32,397 bases of DNA, taken from Deltaproteobacteria bacterium (GTDB lineage: Bacteria > Desulfobacterota > Desulfobaccia > Desulfobaccales > 0-14-0-80-60-11). The stretch is taken from NCBI GenBank assembly GCA_021813445.1, contig JAKAKP010000009.1:1-32397 (forward strand), read 5' to 3'. The notes beneath the pieces were generated by a model that saw only the letters and a program-made list of their open reading frames with translations, was not told the DNA's origin and did not search any database. Of this stretch, positions 1 to 8,636 are shown one piece after another. Both the position numbers and the translations under genes were made by a program. How positions within the stretch are numbered: position 1 is the first letter of the stretch; each line of letters begins with the position of its first letter.

Positions 1-1949
1 GTTTGGCGCGGGCCATGCCTTTGGAGACCCTGAACGCTTATCGCCATCACGGCAATCCGGCCCCGCGCCTGGAACAGGACCTCCAGGCCGCCAGGGACCT
101 GTTGGCGATTCTGCCCCAACTGGGTATCGACCTGGAGCAGGTAAGCCGGCAATTGGAAGAGGAGGGAGTGGCGAAGTTTGCCCAACCCTTCGACACCCTG
201 ATGTGCGCGCTGGAAGGCAAACGCCAGGAAGTGCTGATGGAAAGCCTGGATCGGCAGATTCTGGATTTGGGGGAGTTTGAGGAATTTTTCCGGGAGCGCC
301 TCGCAGCCCTGGAGAAGGACCGCACCAGCGAGCGCCTCTGGCGGAAAGACGGCAGCCTCTGGACCCAGGACCCGGCCAAGCAAAAAAGCCTGCCGGATTC
401 CCTGGGCTGGCTGCACGCGCCCGAGAAGATGGAGGATTGCCTGGGGTTCCTCCTCTCCTTCTCCCAGAGTATCCGGGAGGAGGGATTCCGCCACGTGGCC
501 CTCCTGGGCATGGGGGGCAGCAGCCTCGCATCCCTGGTTTTTCAACACCTCTTTCCTCCTGGGGAGTTTGGTTTGCCCCTCTCGGTCCTGGACACTACCG
601 ATCCCGGGACTATCCGGGATCTGGAAAAGCATTTGCCCCTCACTGAGACCCTGTTTATCATCGCCAGCAAATCCGGGACCACCGCCGAACCCCTGGCTTT
701 CGGAGAATATTTTTATCACCGTCTCCAAGAGCTGAAAGGGGAGCGGGCCGGAGAAAATTTTCTGGTGATCACCGACCCCGGCAGCCCCTTGATCTCCTTG
801 GGACATGCACGGGGCTTCCGGGGCTGCATCCTGAATTTTCCGGACATCGGGGGCCGCTACTCGGCCTTGTCCTTTTTCGGCCTCTTGCCCGCGGCCCTGA
901 TGGGTCTGAACCTGGTGGAACTGTTGAACCGCTCCCTGCGGATGCTGCACGCCTGCTCTTCTTGCGTGCCGCTCCAGGAGAACCCCGGTCTGGTCCTGGG
1001 CGCGGCCCTGGGTGAGTTGGCCTGCCGGGGCCGGGATAAAGTGACCTTCATCACCGGGGAAAGCCTCGCACCCCTGGGCATGTGGCTGGAGCAGCTCCTG
1101 GCCGAAAGCACCGGCAAGGACGGCACCGGCCTGCTGCCGGTGGCCGGCGAACCCCTGGGGGCCCCCTCCGTTTATGGCCGCGACCGGGTCTTTGTCTACT
1201 TCCGTCTCCCGGGAGCGGGACAGGAAAAACTGGATCAGGGCGTGGCCGCACTGCGGCAGGCGGGCCATCCGGTCATCACTATCCAGATGACCGACCTCCT
1301 GGACCTGGGGGAGGAGTTCTTCCGCTGGGAAATCGCCACCGCCGTCGCTGGAGCGGTATTGGGTATCAACCCCTTTGACCAGCCCAATGTCCAGGAAAGC
1401 AAGGATAACACCAACCGCCTGCTGCGCCTGGTGCAGGAGCAGGGCCGCCTCCCCGGGGAATCTCCCGCCCTGGTGGCCGGTGCCTTGAGTCTTTACACCA
1501 CGGAGAAGGCGCCCACCCTGGCCGCGGCCGTGGCCAGGTTTGTGCAGCAGGCGCTACCCGGAGATTACCTGGCCCTCCTGGTGTACCTCGGCGAAAGCCC
1601 AAAAGTGGAGGCAGCCGTGGAAGATATGCGCCAGATGTTCCGGGACCATCTCCATCTGGCCACCACCCTGGGTTATGGGCCCCGTTACCTCCATTCCACC
1701 GGCCAGCTGCATAAAGGCGGACCAGGCACCGGTTTATTTTTGGAGCTGACAGGCGATGATCCGGAAGATCTGCCCGTTCCCGGCAAACCTTATACTTTCG
1801 GGATCTTCAAAAATGCCCAGGCCCTGGGTGACCTGGAAGCCCTGCGTCAACACGGCCGGCGGGTCATGCGGGTCCATTTGGGCAACGATATCCTCCGGGG
1901 ATTGGCGCAACTGCAGCAGGCCGTGACCATGGCCCTGACGGGGGACTAA
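1..1949 (+). CDS. tal-pgi: Bifunctional transaldolase / glucose-6-phosphate isomerase, 5' end cut by the window
   Basis: The first about 70 visible residues (ETLNAYRHHG ... GIDLEQVSRQLEEEGV ... FAQPFDTLM) match the C-terminal end of a transaldolase. The rest is a phosphoglucose isomerase: SIS-type sugar-phosphate motifs GMGGSS (about residue 168) and SKSGTT (about 222), then QESKDNTNRL (about 464) and LHKGGPGTG (about 570). The reading frame is open to the left edge, so the catalytic transaldolase barrel lies outside the window and the ATG/TTG codons near position 3 are internal. The family is known to interconvert glucose-6-P and fructose-6-P and to run the transaldolase step on one polypeptide. 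The gene sits upstream of gnd-zwf-pgl, so isomerase, transaldolase and oxidative branch are gathered together. The stop is TAA at 1947-1949. Only the extent of the missing N-terminus is open. Confidence 0.93.
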   Translation, partial: LARAMPLETLNAYRHHGNPAPRLEQDLQAARDLLAILPQLGIDLEQVSRQLEEEGVAKFAQPFDTLMCALEGKRQEVLMESLDRQILDLGEFEEFFRERLAALEKDRTSERLWRKDGSLWTQDPAKQKSLPDSLGWLHAPEKMEDCLGFLLSFSQSIREEGFRHVALLGMGGSSLASLVFQHLFPPGEFGLPLSVLDTTDPGTIRDLEKHLPLTETLFIIASKSGTTAEPLAFGEYFYHRLQELKGERAGENFLVITDPGSPLISLGHARGFRGCILNFPDIGGRYSALSFFGLLPAALMGLNLVELLNRSLRMLHACSSCVPLQENPGLVLGAALGELACRGRDKVTFITGESLAPLGMWLEQLLAESTGKDGTGLLPVAGEPLGAPSVYGRDRVFVYFRLPGAGQEKLDQGVAALRQAGHPVITIQMTDLLDLGEEFFRWEIATAVAGAVLGINPFDQPNVQESKDNTNRLLRLVQEQGRLPGESPALVAGALSLYTTEKAPTLAAAVARFVQQALPGDYLALLVYLGESPKVEAAVEDMRQMFRDHLHLATTLGYGPRYLHSTGQLHKGGPGTGLFLELTGDDPEDLPVPGKPYTFGIFKNAQALGDLEALRQHGRRVMRVHLGNDILRGLAQLQQAVTMALTGD

Positions 1950-1951
1950 CG

Positions 1952-2476
1952 ATTATCCTGACCATCGGCCACTCCACCCATCCCCTGGAGACCTTTATCC
2001 GGTTGCTGCAGGCCCACGGGGTGACCCTGGTGGCGGACGTGCGCACCGTGCCCCGCTCCCGCCACAACCCCCAGTTCAACCGGGAGACCCTGCCGGAGCA
2101 GCTTCAGGCGGCGGGCCTCGGCTACGTGCACCTGCCGGGGCTGGGGGGCCTGCGCCACCCCCGGCCCGACTCTCCCAACCGGGGCTGGCGTAACGACGCT
2201 TTTCGGGGCTTTGCCGACTACATGCAGACCCCGGAGTTTACCGGGAACCTGGAGGCCTTGATCCGGCTGGCCCAAACCGCGCGGCTCGCCTTGATGTGCG
2301 CGGAGGCCGTGCCCTGGCGCTGCCACCGCTCCTTGATCGCCGACGCCCTTACCGTCCGGGGCCTGCCAGTGGAGCACATCATGGGCCTCAAGGGCCGCCA
2401 GCCCCACCGGCTCACCGGCTTTGCCCGGGTCCAGGATGGAGAACTTATCTATCCAGAAGAAGAAAGCCCAGGCTAA
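1952..2476 (+). CDS. DUF488 family protein with non-canonical start
   Basis: The translation carries the DUF488 signature: LTIGHSTHPLETF at the N-terminus, then VADVRTVPRSRHNPQFN, a GLGGLR motif and MCAEAVPWRCHRSLIAD. Family members are small soluble proteins with a conserved Cys-containing CHR motif and no settled biochemical role. The signature TIGHST lies upstream of the first conventional start (TTG 2003), so that start would remove it. In frame before the signature there is no ATG, GTG or TTG close by, only ATT 1952, ATC 1955 and CTG 1958. A GGGGG run at 1940-1944, just before the tal-pgi stop, can serve as the ribosome binding site. I chose ATT 1952, two bases after that stop, which suggests translational coupling. 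The 3' end runs into a dispersed repeat that includes the stop codon. Family call is firm, start is not. Confidence 0.8.
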   Translation: MILTIGHSTHPLETFIRLLQAHGVTLVADVRTVPRSRHNPQFNRETLPEQLQAAGLGYVHLPGLGGLRHPRPDSPNRGWRNDAFRGFADYMQTPEFTGNLEALIRLAQTARLALMCAEAVPWRCHRSLIADALTVRGLPVEHIMGLKGRQPHRLTGFARVQDGELIYPEEESPG

Positions 2477-2682
2477 ATCCTCATGAACCACCCTGTCTCA
2501 ATGTCGGGGCGCCCCAAAATCCCCCCTTCCCCCCTTTCATAAAGGGGGGGAAAGTCCCCCTTTGGGAAAGGGGGTTTAGGCATTCTCGGTGGCGCAGGCT
2601 TTCCAGCCTGCGCAAGCTTTTCGGTGCAGCCCGGAAAGCCTGCGCCACCGTTCTGGAAAATTGCGGGAAAGGATAGGCCCAT
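2462..2682 (+). repeat. Composite intergenic repeat, copy 1 (5'-truncated)
   Basis: This fills most of the 359-bp gap before menG and begins inside the 3' end of the DUF488 gene. Order: GGGGCGCCCC palindrome (about 2503), a G/C-run block (2517-2578), a twin-hairpin core and a tail ending in GGGAAAGGATAGGCC. In the core, 2587-2604 (cggtggcgcaggctttcc) is perfectly inverted at 2633-2650, and the interior holds smaller hairpins such as 2592-2600/2605-2613. The same order of blocks is found at 4288-4545 and inverted at 8637-8898. No open reading frame is present. It is comparable to a MITE or REP/BIME unit; the mobilising enzyme is not visible. Confidence 0.8.
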
Positions 2683-2835
2683 CGAAGGAGAGGGAAAAAG
2701 TTAAAAAATGCCATTGAATGCTCGACAAGACCGACCGTCTTTTCCGAAGGTCAAGAGTCCTGAATGTCAAAATTTCCTGCCGGGAAAAACCAAAATTGGT
2801 AGAATGAACCCAACTTCAAACAGGATTTCTGAGCG

Positions 2836-3615
2836 ATGACTTCAACTCCTGCCCATAACCCGCCTGATTCCGGGGAAACCGCGTATTTCGGCTACCGCCG
2901 GGTCGCAGCCGCGGACAAGGGCCTCCTGGTGCGCGAGCATTTCGACACCGTGGCCGCGCACTACGACCTGATGAACACCCTCCTGAGCTTCGGCCTCCAC
3001 CACCTGTGGAAACGCACCGCCATCAAGATGCTGGGGCTCAAACCCGGGGACCGGGTCCTGGACGTGTGCGGGGGCACCGGGGACCTGGCCCTGCTGGCGG
3101 CCCGGAAGGTGGGCCGCCGGGGCCGCATCGTCATCTATGACATCAACCGGGCCATGCTGGTCACGGGCCGTCCCAAGATCGCCCGCTCCCCCCTGGCCCC
3201 CAGGATCGACTGGCTCCAGGGCGACGCGGAGCGGCTGTCTTGCCCGGACGCCGCCTTTGACGCGGCCATGGTGGGTTTCGGGATCCGCAACCTGACCCAT
3301 CCGGAGAAGGGTTTTCAGGAAATGCACCGGGTCCTGGCGCCCGGGGGCAGACTCATGTGCCTGGAATTCTCCCAACCCACCTGGGCCTGGTTCCGCTGGC
3401 TCTATGACCTTTATTCCTTTTACTTCATGCCCCTGGCCGGGAAAATCATGGTGGGGTCCTGGCAGGCCTATACCTATCTGCCCGAGTCCATCCGCATGTT
3501 CGCCCGGCCCCAGGAGTTGAGCGCGGTATTGGAAGAAATCGGCTTTGCCCAGGTGCGCTTCCGCCGTCTCACCAACGGCATCGCCGCGGTCCACGTAGGG
3601 GTAAAAACCCCTTGA
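2836..3615 (+). CDS. menG: Demethylmenaquinone methyltransferase (UbiE/MenG)
   Basis: This is the SAM-dependent C-methyltransferase that completes menaquinone (or an intermediate of ubiquinone) synthesis at the membrane surface. The 259-residue protein shows the family pattern in order: VREHFDTVAAHYDLMN (about residues 32-47), the SAM-binding loop LDVCGGTGDLA (about 75-85), GFGIRNL, HRVLAPGGRLMCLEFSQP, and a C-terminal YLPESI...F..P.EL..VLEEIGF module. The end reads NGIAAVHVG, close to the usual GGI-A-H motif. Length is normal for the family, with a slightly long N-terminus. The ATG at 2836 follows an AT-rich stretch without a strong Shine-Dalgarno. The stop overlaps the next methyltransferase by 4 bp, implying a two-gene transcript. 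A menaquinone role fits an anaerobe; a ubiquinone role cannot be excluded from sequence alone. Confidence 0.9.
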   Translation: MTSTPAHNPPDSGETAYFGYRRVAAADKGLLVREHFDTVAAHYDLMNTLLSFGLHHLWKRTAIKMLGLKPGDRVLDVCGGTGDLALLAARKVGRRGRIVIYDINRAMLVTGRPKIARSPLAPRIDWLQGDAERLSCPDAAFDAAMVGFGIRNLTHPEKGFQEMHRVLAPGGRLMCLEFSQPTWAWFRWLYDLYSFYFMPLAGKIMVGSWQAYTYLPESIRMFARPQELSAVLEEIGFAQVRFRRLTNGIAAVHVGVKTP

Positions 3616-4217
3616 AAATCAATTGGGCCGAACGACTCATGGTTAACAGTCCGGTCAGGGTGGCGGTGCAGCGTCTCCTCGTCCGCTGGTTCAAGGAAAA
3701 GGCCTCGCTGCCGCCCGGGGCCAAGGTCCTGGAGGTGGGCTGCGGCCGGGGTGCAGGCGCGGCCATGCTTCTGAAGGAATTCGCCCCGGCCACGCTCCAT
3801 GCCCTGGACCTGGATCTGACCATGATTCGTCAGGCCAAAGCCTATCTGCCCCCGGGGCAAAACGGCATCTTCCTTTACGTGGGCGACTTGCTGCACCTGC
3901 CCTACCCGAATGCCGCCCTGGACGCCGTCTTCGGCTTCGGGGTGCTGCATCATGTGCCGGATTGGCGCGCCGGACTGGCGGAAATCACCCGGGTGCTGAA
4001 ACCGGGGGGCCGCTATTTTCTGGAGGAATTCTATCCGCCTCTGTACCAGAACTTCATTGCCCGGCGTATCTTTTTGCATCCGGAAGAAAACCGCTTCCAC
4101 CGCGCCGACCTGCACCAGGCCCTGGAAGCCGCAGGCTTCGAGACGCAAACCATCATGGAACACTCCTCAGTGGGAATCCTGGGGGTAGCCGTCAAAGAAG
4201 TTGCACCCCGCGGTTAG
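3612..4217 (+). CDS. Class I SAM-dependent methyltransferase
   Basis: A 201-residue methyltransferase with the SAM motif LEVGCGRGAGAAML (about residues 41-54), an acidic post-beta2 LDLDLTM, and the Methyltransf_11-type sequence FGVLHHVPDW followed by ITRVLKPGGRYFLEEF. The substrate cannot be read from sequence. The start TTG 3612 overlaps the menG stop in the tetramer TTGA, so the two are probably translationally coupled. An ATG at 3639 is an alternative that would shorten the protein by nine residues. The location suggests an accessory step on a quinone or lipid intermediate, but that is inference from adjacency only. The catalytic fold appears intact. Confidence 0.85.
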   Translation: MKINWAERLMVNSPVRVAVQRLLVRWFKEKASLPPGAKVLEVGCGRGAGAAMLLKEFAPATLHALDLDLTMIRQAKAYLPPGQNGIFLYVGDLLHLPYPNAALDAVFGFGVLHHVPDWRAGLAEITRVLKPGGRYFLEEFYPPLYQNFIARRIFLHPEENRFHRADLHQALEAAGFETQTIMEHSSVGILGVAVKEVAPRG

Positions 4218-4287
4218 AACCAGGCCCGGCGGGAACAGGGATTTCCCGGCCCCTCTTATCCCTGCCAATCCTCCCCGCTATCGCCTT

Positions 4288-4545
4288 ATCATTAACCCAC
4301 AAGTCTTAGTTTGGCGGGAGAGCATTTCTGATTGTGTCCAGATTCTGCCAGGGCTAAATTCTTTTGAATAACTGGGTCTTAGGGTTGGGGCGCCCCAAAA
4401 TCCCCCCGGCCCCCTTTTTTCAAAGGGGGAGTAAGAAAGTCCCTGATTTAAGGTATTCTTTGGTGGCGCAGGCTTGCGCAGTTTTTTTGGCGCAACCTTG
4501 AAAGGCTGCGCCACCGGTTAAAAAACTTGTGGGTAAGGATAAGCC
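4288..4545 (+). repeat. Composite intergenic repeat, copy 2 (full length, upstream of gnd)
   Basis: This is the best full-length copy. Order: left end tcattaacccacaagtctta, a stretch with gagcatttctgattgtg, the GGGGCGCCCC palindrome at about 4387-4396, one G/C-run block (aaaatccccccggccccc then aaagggggag, to 4431), a core hairpin bounded by ggtggcgca (4462-4470) and tgcgccacc (4507-4515), and a right end aacttgtgggtaaggataag. By eye it matches the inverted copy at 8637-8898 over its whole length, with scattered substitutions. It occupies most of the 470-bp gap between the methyltransferase and gnd. The remainder (4546-4687) holds only the gnd leader. Confidence 0.85.
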
Positions 4546-4687
4546 GGTATCGCCCGGAATCGAGTATTTCCTTGCTTTTCCTGCAAAATTGCCCCTCCCC
4601 CTATGGACGACCCCCGATGGAGTTCCTATATTTTATTCAGCCCGCACCGCGGCCCCGCGGGCAAAATGTCTGATTTCGGAGGCATCC

Positions 4688-6100
4688 ATGGGTGACGGAG
4701 ATTGCAGCATCGGCCTGGTGGGCCTGGGCACCATGGGCCGGAACCTGGTCTTGAACATGGCGGACCACGGGTTTGCGGTGGCCGTTTATAACCGCACCGG
4801 GGAAAAGACCAGGGAATTCATGGAGCAGGAAGTGGGGGGCCGCAAGATCCATCCCGGCTATACCCTGGCGGAGTTTGTCGGCCATCTGCAAGGGCCCCGG
4901 GCCATCATCATCCTGGTCTCCGCCGGGCCGCCGGTGGACGCGGTGATTGACGAACTACTGCCTTTTCTCTCCCCGGGGGACCTGATCATCGACGGCGGCA
5001 ACTCCTTTTTTAGGGATACCGACCGCCGGGGCCGGACCCTGGCGGCGAAAGGCTTGCTCTATTTGGGTCTGGGCGTCTCCGGGGGCGAGGCCGGGGCCCG
5101 CCACGGCCCCAGCCTGATGCCCGGCGGCCCGCCCGCGGCTTATGAACGGGTGCGCGCCATTCTGGAGGCAGCCGCGGCCAAAGTCCAGGGGGAGCTCTGT
5201 GTCGCCTATCTGGGGGGCGGCGCTGCCGGCCATTTCGTCAAAATGGTGCATAACGGTATCGAATATGCGGTGATGGAGTTGCTGGCGGAAGCCTACGACC
5301 TGCTGCGCCGGGGCCTGGGCCTGAGCCCCGGGGAGATAGCAGGAATTTATGAGGAGTGGAACCGGGGAGAGTTGGCCTCTTATCTGGTGGAGATCGCTTC
5401 GCCGGTCCTGCGCCGGGTGGATGAGAAGACCGGGCAGCCCTTGATCGACCTGATCCTGGATCAGGCCCGGCAGAAAGGCACGGGCAAGTGGACCTCCCAG
5501 GAGGCCATGGACCTGCAGGTGCCCACCCCCGGCATCGACACCGCGGTCATGATGCGGGACCTCTCGGGTTATAAGGCCGAGCGGGAGGCCGCGGCCCGGG
5601 TCCTCCAGGGACCGCCGCCCGTCTTTCCGGGGGACCGCCAGGCCTTCATCCGCCAGTTGGGCCGCAGCCTTTATGCCGCCATGGTCCTGGCCTTCGCCCA
5701 GGGCCTGGCTTTGCTGCAACGGGCTTCCCAGGTTTACGATTACCGCCTGGATTTGGCCACCGTGGCCCGCATCTGGCGGGGCGGCTGCATCATCCGCGCC
5801 GCCTTGCTGGAGGACATCCGGGCCGCGTACCAGGCCCGGCCCGATCTGGAGCACCTGCTCCTGGACCCCCGCCTGGGCCGGGAAGTCATGGCCCGGCTGC
5901 CGAACCTGCGGGCCGTGACCGCGGCGGCTGCGGCCGCGGGCATCCCCGCGCCGGGGTTGATGGTCTCCCTGGCCTATTATGACGCCCTGCGCAGCGCCCG
6001 GCTGCCCGCCAACCTGATCCAGGCCCAGCGCGACTACTTCGGGGCCCATACTTATGAACGGACGGATATAGCCGGCACCTTCCACACCCATTGGGATTAG
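4688..6100 (+). CDS. gnd: 6-phosphogluconate dehydrogenase, decarboxylating
   Basis: Oxidises and decarboxylates 6-phosphogluconate to ribulose-5-phosphate, making NADPH (cytosolic). The 470 residues match the long 6PGDH form. The dinucleotide motif is G12-L-G14-TM-G17 with NRT after beta2, followed by IIDGGNSFFRDT, GVSGGEAGARHGPS, the catalytic K185-MV-H188-N189 helix, KGTGKWTSQEA, and the C-terminal QAQRDYFGAHTYER and GTFHTHW. The ATG 4688 is preceded by GGAGG at 4678-4682 with 5-base spacing. An upstream in-frame ATG/GTG extension from 4529 would run out of the repeat and lacks homology, so it is rejected. zwf follows after 106 bp, and pgl after that, so the three probably form an operon. 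All key residues are present. Confidence 0.95.
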   Translation: MGDGDCSIGLVGLGTMGRNLVLNMADHGFAVAVYNRTGEKTREFMEQEVGGRKIHPGYTLAEFVGHLQGPRAIIILVSAGPPVDAVIDELLPFLSPGDLIIDGGNSFFRDTDRRGRTLAAKGLLYLGLGVSGGEAGARHGPSLMPGGPPAAYERVRAILEAAAAKVQGELCVAYLGGGAAGHFVKMVHNGIEYAVMELLAEAYDLLRRGLGLSPGEIAGIYEEWNRGELASYLVEIASPVLRRVDEKTGQPLIDLILDQARQKGTGKWTSQEAMDLQVPTPGIDTAVMMRDLSGYKAEREAAARVLQGPPPVFPGDRQAFIRQLGRSLYAAMVLAFAQGLALLQRASQVYDYRLDLATVARIWRGGCIIRAALLEDIRAAYQARPDLEHLLLDPRLGREVMARLPNLRAVTAAAAAAGIPAPGLMVSLAYYDALRSARLPANLIQAQRDYFGAHTYERTDIAGTFHTHWD

Positions 6101-6164
6101 GGGCACAGCTTGCTGTGCCCATGATTTGAGCCTTAGGGCCCCTGGCACGGCAAGCTGTGCCCCT
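6099..6164. repeat. 21-bp inverted repeat between gnd and zwf
   Basis: Left arm 6099-6119 (aggggcacagcttgctgtgc+c) and right arm 6144-6164 are reverse complements except for one G-U-compatible position. A 24-base loop lies between them. The left arm contains the last two bases of the gnd stop codon. Each arm is itself a short palindrome (ggcaca/tgtgcc), so a cruciform or two small hairpins are alternatives. No T-tract follows, so it is not a standard intrinsic terminator. It could stabilise or attenuate the gnd-zwf transcript. Confidence 0.75.
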
Positions 6165-6206
6165 ACGAAAAAAATATCGTCTGGGAATTTGACCTGAGGA
6201 GGTCTT

Positions 6207-7775
6207 ATGACCACTGCCGCCACCCCTGAGCCCACGGTCTTCGTGATTTTCGGCGCGGCCGGCGATCTGGCCTGGCGCAAACTGATACCGGCACTCCACA
6301 ACCTCTTTCTGGACCGGTGGCTGCCGGAAAAATTTCTCATCCTGGGTCTGGGCCACCAGCGGCTGGAGGATGCGGAGTTGCGCCAACATTTGCGCCGGGG
6401 GGTGGACCAGTTCTCCCGCCGGGGCAAAACCGAGGACGGGCCCTGGGCCAGCTTTGCTTCCCATCTATCCTTTGGCTCCTCGGAACTGGATGACCCCCGG
6501 ACTTACGCCTATCTGGCCAAGCAACTGGCCGCCCTGGACAAGGAGTGGAATACCCGGGCCCAACATGTCTTTTATCTGGCCATGCCGCCCGGCATGACCG
6601 GCACCGTTACCCGGGAGCTGGCCAAAGTCCGCCTGCACCAGGACCGCAAACGCTCCCGCATCGTCGTGGAGAAGCCCTTCGGCCAGGACCTGGCTTCGGC
6701 CCGGGAACTGAATCAAACCCTGGCGGCCAGCTTCGAGGAACCCCAGATCTTTCGCATCGATCATTATCTGGGCAAGGAGACGGTGCAGAATATCCTGGCC
6801 TTCCGCTTTGCCAACACCCTCTTTGAACCGGTATGGAACCGGCGCTATATCGATAATGTGCAGATCACCGTGGCCGAACAGGTGGGCGTGGAGAACCGGG
6901 GCCATTACTACGAAAAGGCCGGGGCCCTCCGGGATATGATCCAAAACCATCTGCTCCAGATTCTCTGTCTCATTGCCATGGAACCGCCCATTTCCTTTGA
7001 GGCCGACGAGGTCCGCAATAAAAAAGTGGACGTGCTCCGGGCCCTCCGGCCCATCCTCCCGGAAGAGGTGCATCGTTTTGCGGTGCGGGGCCAATATGGC
7101 GAAGGTAAGATCGACGCCCAGGAAGTCCCCGGTTATCGGGGGGAGACCAATGTGGCTCCGGATTCCCCCATTGAGACTTATGCCGCAGTGAAGCTCCTGG
7201 TGGACAACTGGCGCTGGCAAGGGGTGCCTTTCTATCTGCGTACCGGCAAACGCATGCAGACCCGGATTTCCGAGGTCTCCATCCAGTTCCGGCCGGTGCC
7301 CCACCAGTCCTTTCCCGCGGCCGCGGTGATGGACTGGCGGCCCAACCGCCTGATCATCGCCATCCAACCCGAGGAGGGAATTTTGCTGCGTTTTGAGGCC
7401 AAGTACCCTGGCCCCAGCATGCGCCTGGCCCCGGTGATCATGCAATTCTATTACAAGGAGGCCTTTCGCACCACCCCTCCGCAAGCTTATGAAACCCTGC
7501 TCCTGGACGTCATGCGCGGGGACGCCACCCTCTTCATGCGGGCTGATCAGGCCGAAGCCGCCTGGGAGGCGATCACTCCCGTGTTGGAGACCTGGGAGGA
7601 AGTCCGGCCCACCGATTTTCCCAACTATCAGGCCGGCACCTGGGGACCGGAGTCTGCGGACGCCCTGATCGCCCAGGACGGACGCAGTTGGGTGATGCCC
7701 ACCTTCCTGCAATGCCAGGAAGAGCTGGCAACCTGCCGGGTGACCATGGCCCCGGCGTCCAAGTCTGCCCCATGA
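6207..7775 (+). CDS. zwf: Glucose-6-phosphate 1-dehydrogenase
   Basis: Oxidises glucose-6-phosphate to 6-phosphogluconolactone with NADP+ (or NAD+), the entry step of the oxidative pentose phosphate pathway. The 522-residue protein has the coenzyme loop [12 protein letters not shown] (about residues 15-26), EKPFGQDL (about 153), the substrate signature R183-IDHYLGKE191, [34 protein letters not shown] and a C-terminal [16 protein letters not shown]. It is somewhat longer than the about 490-residue enterobacterial enzyme. The ATG 6207 has an AGGAGG ribosome binding site at 6196-6201. Its TGA overlaps the pgl ATG (ATGA), so zwf and pgl are coupled. Cofactor preference is not decidable from sequence here. 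Confidence 0.96.
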   Translation: MTTAATPEPTVFVIFGAAGDLAWRKLIPALHNLFLDRWLPEKFLILGLGHQRLEDAELRQHLRRGVDQFSRRGKTEDGPWASFASHLSFGSSELDDPRTYAYLAKQLAALDKEWNTRAQHVFYLAMPPGMTGTVTRELAKVRLHQDRKRSRIVVEKPFGQDLASARELNQTLAASFEEPQIFRIDHYLGKETVQNILAFRFANTLFEPVWNRRYIDNVQITVAEQVGVENRGHYYEKAGALRDMIQNHLLQILCLIAMEPPISFEADEVRNKKVDVLRALRPILPEEVHRFAVRGQYGEGKIDAQEVPGYRGETNVAPDSPIETYAAVKLLVDNWRWQGVPFYLRTGKRMQTRISEVSIQFRPVPHQSFPAAAVMDWRPNRLIIAIQPEEGILLRFEAKYPGPSMRLAPVIMQFYYKEAFRTTPPQAYETLLLDVMRGDATLFMRADQAEAAWEAITPVLETWEEVRPTDFPNYQAGTWGPESADALIAQDGRSWVMPTFLQCQEELATCRVTMAPASKSAP

Positions 7776-8494
7776 TCATTCAGACCTATGCCGATTTGGA
7801 AGCTTTGAGCCGGGCTGCAGCCGAACTGTTCGCCCGGCAGGCAAAAGACGCGGTAAAGGCCCGGGGGCAATTCAGCGTGGCCCTCTCCGGAGGGCAAACC
7901 CCCAAGCGGACCTATGAAATCCTGGCCCGGTCCCCTTTCCGGGAGCAGGTGGACTGGAAGCAGATTCACATCTTCTGGGGGGACGAGCGCTGCGTACCGC
8001 CCCATGATCCCCGGAGCAATGCCCGTCTGGCCCGGAGGGCCTGGTTGGATCAAGTGCCCCTGGACCCGAGCCGGATTCATCCCATCTCCTGCCTGCCTTC
8101 GCCGGCTGCCGGGGCCCGGGAGTATGAAGCACTGCTGCGGAAATTCTGCACCGGTGCTTCTCCCGGCCTGGACCTGATCTTCCTGGGTCTGGGAGAAGAC
8201 GGCCATACTGCCTCTCTCTTCCCGGACAATGGGGCTTTGGAAGAGCGGGAGCACTGGACCGCAGCCGTGTATGTCCCAGCCCAGGGCCTGCACCGGGTCA
8301 CTTTGACCCCAACTTTTATCAATCAGGCCAGGGTCGTGGCCTTTTTAGTGGCAGGCGCAGCCAAATCCCAGGCGCTCCGGGAGGTGCTGCAAGGCTCCCG
8401 GGACAGCCAGCGCCTCCCCGCCCAACTGATTGACCCTGAACCCGGAGAATTATATTGGCTGGTGGATCGGGAGGCAGCAGAAGGGCTGCGCTAA
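7772..8494 (+). CDS. pgl: 6-phosphogluconolactonase (DevB/Pgl type)
   Basis: Hydrolyses 6-phosphogluconolactone, linking zwf to gnd. The 240-residue protein shows the SugarP-isomerase-like fold motifs [32 protein letters not shown], and [13 protein letters not shown], plus the C-terminal [11 protein letters not shown]. The start ATG 7772 overlaps the zwf stop by 4 bp (ATGA). A longer reading from 7688 lies entirely within zwf and is not conserved in character. The order gnd-zwf-pgl gives the whole oxidative branch in one block. All expected motifs are intact. Confidence 0.94.
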   Translation: MIIQTYADLEALSRAAAELFARQAKDAVKARGQFSVALSGGQTPKRTYEILARSPFREQVDWKQIHIFWGDERCVPPHDPRSNARLARRAWLDQVPLDPSRIHPISCLPSPAAGAREYEALLRKFCTGASPGLDLIFLGLGEDGHTASLFPDNGALEEREHWTAAVYVPAQGLHRVTLTPTFINQARVVAFLVAGAAKSQALREVLQGSRDSQRLPAQLIDPEPGELYWLVDREAAEGLR

Positions 8495-8636
8495 GGATGG
8501 CAGCCCCCTGGCCGCGGCCCCGGCCTTGGTTCTCCCGGCCAGCCCGCAGTCCTGACCTGGGTCTTGACTTTTTTCGACTTAACCTGCCTTGCCTTTGGAG
8601 CTCTCTAACTCCCAGTTCCCCTCCCCCCCTTTGCCC

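Noticed and set aside
4529-4687. Upstream extension of gnd
   Set aside because: The added 53 residues fall in the repeat tail and leader; ATG 4688 has GGAGG at the right distance and gives the family-typical N-terminus.
4955-7712. Long minus-strand frames opposite gnd and zwf
   Set aside because: Antisense shadows of canonical enzymes in GC-rich DNA.
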